Source: JANQNX01 sp965601665 (GTDB lineage Bacteria > Pseudomonadota > Gammaproteobacteria > Eutrophobiales > Eutrophobiaceae). Taken from it: a DNA stretch of 64,000 nucleotides. Below, in pieces: positions 60,339 to 64,000 of the stretch (its first letter is position 1; each line of letters starts with the position of its first letter). The DNA is taken from the NCBI GenBank assembly GCA_965601665.1, contig OZ271833.1, forward strand, positions 2,542,001 through 2,606,000. The letters run 5' to 3'. The notes beneath the pieces were generated by a model, which did not search any database, had not been told where the DNA came from, and saw only the letters and a list, made by a program, of their open reading frames with translations. Both the position numbers and the translations under genes were made by a program.

Positions 60339-61394
60339 TCAGTCGCCGCGTCTGTTACCTGATGCTGACGCCAGTCTGTCGAGCAACACGGTCGTATCTT
60401 CCCAGCCCAGGCAGGCGTCAGTAATACTCTGACCATAAACCAGCTCCTGGTCGGGCTTCACATCCTGCCTTCCGGCAACAAGATGACTTTCCAGCATCAC
60501 ACCGATAATGCGTTTATCGCCAGATTCGATTTGTTCGGCAACCGCTTCAGCCACGTCCACCTGTGCCTGGTGTTGTTTACGACTGTTAGCATGACTGAGA
60601 TCAATCATGATATTTGCTGGCAGGCCTGCATTCTCAAGTTCCGCTGCAACTGTGTTAACGCTATCTGCATCGTAGTTAGGTTCTTTACCGCCGCGCAGAA
60701 TGATATGGCAGTCGGGATTACCCTGGGTGGAAAAAATAGCGGCGTTTCCTTCCTTGCGCATAGACAGGAAGTTATGTGGTCGCGTGGCTGCGCCAATGGC
60801 ATCGACAGCAATCTTGGTTGTACCCATGGTGCCGTTCTTGAAACCGACCGGACAGGATAAACCTGAAGCCAGTTCCCTGTGTACCTGGCTTTCGGTAGTA
60901 CGTGCGCCGATGGCTCCCCATGAGATTAAATCGGTTACGTATTGTGGCGTAATCAAATCAAGGTACTCGGTAGCCGCTGCGACACCCATTTCATTCAGAT
61001 CCAGGAGTAACTGCCTGGCCATGCGAATGCCCTTGTTAATATGGAAGCTGTTATCCAGGTCGGGATCGTTAATCAAGCCTTTCCAGCCTACCGTCGTTCG
61101 TGGTTTTTCAAAGTAAACACGCATGATGACAAGCAGGTTTTCGGCATGCTTCACAATCAGGGGTTTTAATCGCGAGGCGTATTCTTTTGCCGCTTCGACA
61201 TCGTGAATGGAACAGGGGCCCGTGATCACGATTAGGCGATCATCATTACCTGCCAGCACATTATGGATGGCCTCTCTTGCCATAGCGGTATTTTTAGCGG
61301 CGGCCTGGCTCAGAGGAATTTCCTCGCATACTTCTATCGGAGAAGTAACGGCCTTGATCGACTCGATCCTTAGATCGGATGTAATGTAATCCAT
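60339..61394 (-). CDS. Class I 3-deoxy-7-phosphoheptulonate (DAHP) synthase
   Basis: A 351-residue enzyme that condenses phosphoenolpyruvate and erythrose 4-phosphate in the first step of aromatic amino-acid synthesis. The family blocks VITGPCSIHD, MRVYFEKPRTTVGWKGLINDPD (in parts), WGAIGARTTESQVHRELASGLS and IMIDLSHANSRK are intact. It belongs to the E. coli AroF/G/H type, which is feedback-regulated by Phe, Tyr or Trp. Which of these applies cannot be told here, so no specific symbol is given. It is convergent with znuB, whose stop is 1 nt away. Confidence 0.95.
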   Translation of the reverse strand: MDYITSDLRIESIKAVTSPIEVCEEIPLSQAAAKNTAMAREAIHNVLAGNDDRLIVITGPCSIHDVEAAKEYASRLKPLIVKHAENLLVIMRVYFEKPRTTVGWKGLINDPDLDNSFHINKGIRMARQLLLDLNEMGVAAATEYLDLITPQYVTDLISWGAIGARTTESQVHRELASGLSCPVGFKNGTMGTTKIAVDAIGAATRPHNFLSMRKEGNAAIFSTQGNPDCHIILRGGKEPNYDADSVNTVAAELENAGLPANIMIDLSHANSRKQHQAQVDVAEAVAEQIESGDKRIIGVMLESHLVAGRQDVKPDQELVYGQSITDACLGWEDTTVLLDRLASASGNRRGD

Positions 61395-61424
61395 AATCGT
61401 AACTACAGTTGTTGGTTCTTGAAA

Positions 61425-61766
61425 TTAGCCTGGAGGCCAGTCGAAGCCCCGGCCGGCAAGGATATGTATGTGTAAATGAAACACGGTTTGACCAACAGCC
61501 TCACCGTTGTTGATGACGAGGCGAAATGCGTCGCTGTGCCCCTCGGCCCTGGCAATATCCGCGGCTTTCAGCAATAAATATCCGAGCAGTGACTGATCGT
61601 CCTCATTGGCATCGGCGACCTTGGCAATGGGTTTCTTTGGGATAAGTAATATATGAACCGGTGCCTGGGGGTTGATGTCCCTGAAGGCTAGGCACAAATC
61701 GTCTTCATAGACGATGTCTGCCGGAATCTCCCGATTGATAATCTTGCTAAAGAGTGTTTCAGACAC
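61425..61766 (-). CDS. hinT: HIT-family purine nucleoside phosphoramidase (HinT)
   Basis: A 113-residue protein of the HIT superfamily. It opens SETLFSKIINREIPADIVYEDDLCLAF in parts (IINREIPADIVYED) and has the catalytic His triad in VFHLHIHILAGRGF. These enzymes hydrolyse adenosine phosphoramidates and aminoacyl-adenylates. Length and motif match HinT. The start of the DAHP synthase lies 30 nt downstream, so the two may be cotranscribed. Confidence 0.95.
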   Translation of the reverse strand: MSETLFSKIINREIPADIVYEDDLCLAFRDINPQAPVHILLIPKKPIAKVADANEDDQSLLGYLLLKAADIARAEGHSDAFRLVINNGEAVGQTVFHLHIHILAGRGFDWPPG

Positions 61767-61861
61767 GTCGGTAAACCACGTTATTCACAAAAAAGAGGCA
61801 GGATTATAGCGCCTCTATCGCTGGAATAAAGGGTCTACCGGGAAAATATCGCCAATAGCGA

Positions 61862-63028
61862 TTAGTATGGCAGGTTTACAGTCAGCGCCTGTAACTGGCT
61901 CATTTCGGTATCGAAGAGCACTTGCTGGAAATTCTCGTCCTTAACGAAGAAGTCATTATTGCCAGGCGTTGGCGTGTAATAACTGGCGCTCAGTGGATAC
62001 TGAATTGTACCGAAATGGGCAAGACGGATATCAAATTTTTCGATAAGCCTGTGCTCATTCTCATAGGTTTTTGCGCGGTTCAGTGCAAACAGGATATTAC
62101 TGGATACCATCTCGGGTTCATCGAGGTGAACGATATGACCACTTTTACTGGCGATGACCTGGTAGGAATGCGTACTAACATTGCCGAGATCATTCTGCAG
62201 CAATGCCCATTGATGTTCGCGGCGGTCGCCCAGTTCGGTATGTGGCCATACTCGCTTGCCGCGGGTTATGACAACCACAGGAAAGTCGAACGGTTTGAAC
62301 TCATGATATTCCTGAACCTGTTCGGCACTATGGTGCATGTAGTCGAGTTCATTAATGATCGTCATTTTGGCCTTATTGGAACGCATTAACATGTAGGCTT
62401 GAATGCGATTTTGTGCCGGGTAGTTATTGGCAATAACCGGGCGGATCATTCTGACACGTTTATACATGGGCTTCGGGTCGTTGTTATCACTAGCCAGCTT
62501 CACATGTTTGAATTCTTCGGTATTAAACTGCTGTGGATGAGAGGCATCGACCAATACCATGCCAATAACGTCATCCGGATAGAGAGAAGCAAAGTAGCGA
62601 ATGTTATATCCACCAAAGGAATGACCTACGAGTACATAAGGCCCGTTAATTTTCGCTTCGTCGAGTAGCTTGCGTAATTCAAACGCTATCTGTGCTGAAG
62701 ATCTGGGTAATGGCCCCGGGTCGCTAAAGCCATAGCCGGCACGGTCATAACTGCAAATCCGTGTATGCTCGGCAAGATTATTCTGTATATCTATCCATTC
62801 AAGTGAAAAGCCGCCGGCACCTGAATCAATAACAATGGTTGGCGAACCTTCGCCAATACAATGCATATGCAGTCGGTGCGTGTCTATATCATAGAGTTCG
62901 CCAGGGTAAGCCTTGTCTGAGGCGTTAACGGTGGATACAAAGACCGCAAGAAGCACCAGCATAAATAGTGACTGGAGCCACCAGGTATGCCTTCTATCAA
63001 CTGTTTTTTCCGTGCTTCTGTACATCAT
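61862..63028 (-). CDS. Exported alpha/beta hydrolase
   Basis: A 388-residue protein with an N-terminal hydrophobic segment (about 18-37), probably a signal peptide or anchor. An alpha/beta-hydrolase domain follows. The oxyanion region is IVIDSGAGGFSLEW, the strand before the acid ICSYDRAGYGFSDPG, and the nucleophile elbow GHSFGGYNIRYF. A likely catalytic His is in SKGHIVHLDEP (as KSGHIVHLDE). The C-terminal 80 residues go beyond the usual domain. Substrate is unknown. It is transcribed singly. Confidence 0.87.
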   Translation of the reverse strand: MMYRSTEKTVDRRHTWWLQSLFMLVLLAVFVSTVNASDKAYPGELYDIDTHRLHMHCIGEGSPTIVIDSGAGGFSLEWIDIQNNLAEHTRICSYDRAGYGFSDPGPLPRSSAQIAFELRKLLDEAKINGPYVLVGHSFGGYNIRYFASLYPDDVIGMVLVDASHPQQFNTEEFKHVKLASDNNDPKPMYKRVRMIRPVIANNYPAQNRIQAYMLMRSNKAKMTIINELDYMHHSAEQVQEYHEFKPFDFPVVVITRGKRVWPHTELGDRREHQWALLQNDLGNVSTHSYQVIASKSGHIVHLDEPEMVSSNILFALNRAKTYENEHRLIEKFDIRLAHFGTIQYPLSASYYTPTPGNNDFFVKDENFQQVLFDTEMSQLQALTVNLPY

Positions 63029-63499
63029 TGCCTCCTTACATACAGGTGGGAGGCCGATAGGACCTCCCGTTTGAGGAGCGTCAAGAGTATTAGCGGCTTT
63101 TCAGGATTCAACTTGATGAACTGTGACGCTTCATCAGTGATCCTCAACCAAATGGTTAAGTGCTATAAACTCGTAACGTTTATAGCTCTGCAATAGCTAT
63201 GCCATACGACGGCTTTCCCCCAATTTTTCTATATAAAACAATAATAAAGGAAGAAATGTGCAGGATTTTTGCGGGTATGTTTGGCGGCAAAATCATTACC
63301 ATTTGTACCAAAAAGCATCATTTTGGTGCATGCAAACCATGGAGAAAGGCATCATGGTGGTGTCAGTCCCGGGATTTGCACCGTGTGTCATAGCATCTAG
63401 TAAAGACGCTTTTTCCGTAAATGTGAAATATTTTTTGTATTTTGTTGAATAACGGGCGCGAGACGCAGTCATAATGAGGAACGAGGTAAGAGACAAATA
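63029..63499. other. 471-nt gap between divergent genes
   Basis: The gap separates the hydrolase (leftward) and a lipoprotein gene (rightward) and probably holds both promoters. A 45-codon frame at 63256-63393 has an AAGGAAG site before its ATG, but its Cys/Trp/Lys-rich product has no recognisable features and overlaps other open frames. I see no repeat or clear operator. Confidence 0.45.
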
Positions 63500-64000
63500 A
63501 TGATAAACGCCTGTCGCCCCATCCTGTTTTACCTGTTCCTGGTCGTCTTAACCGGTTGCCAGCAACAACCATCAGCCGAATCTATTGCAACGACTTTCTG
63601 GAAAGCAGCGGTCAATAACAACAGCCTGATTATGAAGCGTCTCTGCAGTCGTGATAGCTATGATGACAATGATGATTTTTCCAGGCTGCATACGGTGACT
63701 GCATTTCAGCTTGGAAAAATAGTTATTGATGGCGACAGCGCCGAGGTAGAGACCAGGCTCTATTTTGATAATCCCGATATGCCAGTCAATGTCACCACGT
63801 ACCTGGTTAGGGAAGACAAGGAGTGGAAGATAATTTATCAGCGCAGCGTGTCGTTCCTTGGCATGAACAGGGAAATGATAGAACTCATGGGTGATATCGA
63901 AACGTTTGCAAAGGAACTGGCAGAACAGGTTGAGGGCTCGGTTGAAGAGTTCAGGGAAAAGGCGCTACCGGAAATCCGTTCCCGCATTAACGAGGCGGAA
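63500..64000 (+). CDS. Putative lipoprotein with NTF2-like domain, 3' end outside window
   Basis: The frame is open for 167 codons from the ATG at 63500 to the right edge. The signal peptide ends in a lipobox LTGC (Cys20). The mature part starts SAESIATTFWKAAVNNN, then strands FQLGKIVIDGDSAEVETRLYF and WKIIYQRS, which follow the pattern of DUF4878/NTF2-like lipoproteins. A helical segment begins near residue 135 (MIELMGDIETFAKELAEQ). Function is unknown. Confidence 0.75.
   Translation, partial: MINACRPILFYLFLVVLTGCQQQPSAESIATTFWKAAVNNNSLIMKRLCSRDSYDDNDDFSRLHTVTAFQLGKIVIDGDSAEVETRLYFDNPDMPVNVTTYLVREDKEWKIIYQRSVSFLGMNREMIELMGDIETFAKELAEQVEGSVEEFREKALPEIRSRINEAE

Noticed and set aside
63199..63452. 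Two overlapping small plus-strand frames
   Set aside because: They overlap each other in different frames, and their Cys/Trp-rich products match nothing. Only the ribosome-binding-like AAGGAAG argues for one of them.

Overview
The window looks like a chromosomal segment of a free-living gammaproteobacterium. The evidence is conserved gammaproteobacterial gene order: miaB-ybeZ-ybeY-corC-lnt in one strand-coherent block, crp beside a yhfA-type OsmC gene, and zur-znuABC. hemE, a DAHP synthase and hinT are also present. I cannot name a genus. c-type cytochromes, many c-di-GMP enzymes and two kinds of photoreceptor suggest an environmental, respiring bacterium that senses light and oxygen.

Layout. 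1-3.8 kb: tail of a YqeC-like gene, then a leftward operon (class II cytochrome c, DcaP-type porin, DASS anion transporter) and a rhodanese. 3.9-8.5 kb: hemE, a DUF368/PopT undecaprenyl-phosphate translocase and a Na+/H+ antiporter with a cyclic-nucleotide-binding-like C-terminus. 8.4-13.6 kb: the lnt-corC-ybeY-ybeZ-miaB operon. 14.2-16.8 kb: a tungstate ABC transporter whose binding protein and permease are fused. 16.8-21.1 kb: HhH/Lys-rich protein, metY, Sel1 lipoprotein, glutathione peroxidase, two small cytochromes c, a 30-residue membrane microprotein and an unknown secreted protein. 21.3-26.7 kb: three c-di-GMP genes with a BLUF photoreceptor, then a GNAT. 26.9-29.6 kb: a Fur-boxed siderophore receptor and an NTF2-like protein. 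29.7-36.9 kb: an AT-rich zinc-limitation cluster starting at a Zur box (COG0523 GTPase, DUF1826, ZrgA, HD protein, DUF3299, MacB-like ABC pair, His-rich protein, MerC, SEC-C).

37.9-51.5 kb is the most unusual part. An intact tRNA-Met(CAU) gene lies on the minus strand at 51421-51497. Four partial copies of its 3' part lie at 37933, 46929, 49065 and 50372. The three fullest run from the CCA end to the anticodon loop; the copy at 46929 is shorter. Each is followed after a variable spacer by the same roughly 85-nt conserved tail (truncated in the oldest copy), which carries TGGCAC/GTGCCA inverted repeats. The fragments and tails divide the region into four cassettes: (1) hemerythrin-GGDEF, heme oxygenase, a CheB-CheR-PAS-GGDEF-EAL giant and a phytochrome without output domain; (2) a dCache-HAMP-SpoIIE phosphatase; (3) cold-shock protein, RRM protein and DUF1488 protein; (4) a methyltransferase. 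No integrase is present. I read this as serial insertion of non-autonomous elements at one tRNA gene by a tyrosine recombinase supplied in trans, with the oldest insertion farthest from the tRNA.

51.5-64 kb: crp, yhfA/OsmC, a PAS protein with a degenerate GGDEF, a LuxR-type response regulator, TusA, and a second zinc locus (ZnuD-like receptor and small His/Cys protein divergent from zur-znuACB across a palindromic Zur box). These are followed by DAHP synthase, HinT, an alpha/beta hydrolase and a lipoprotein that runs off the right edge. The two Zur boxes fit the same 23-bp pattern, so the two zinc loci, about 28 kb apart, probably form one regulon controlled by the zur gene in this window.
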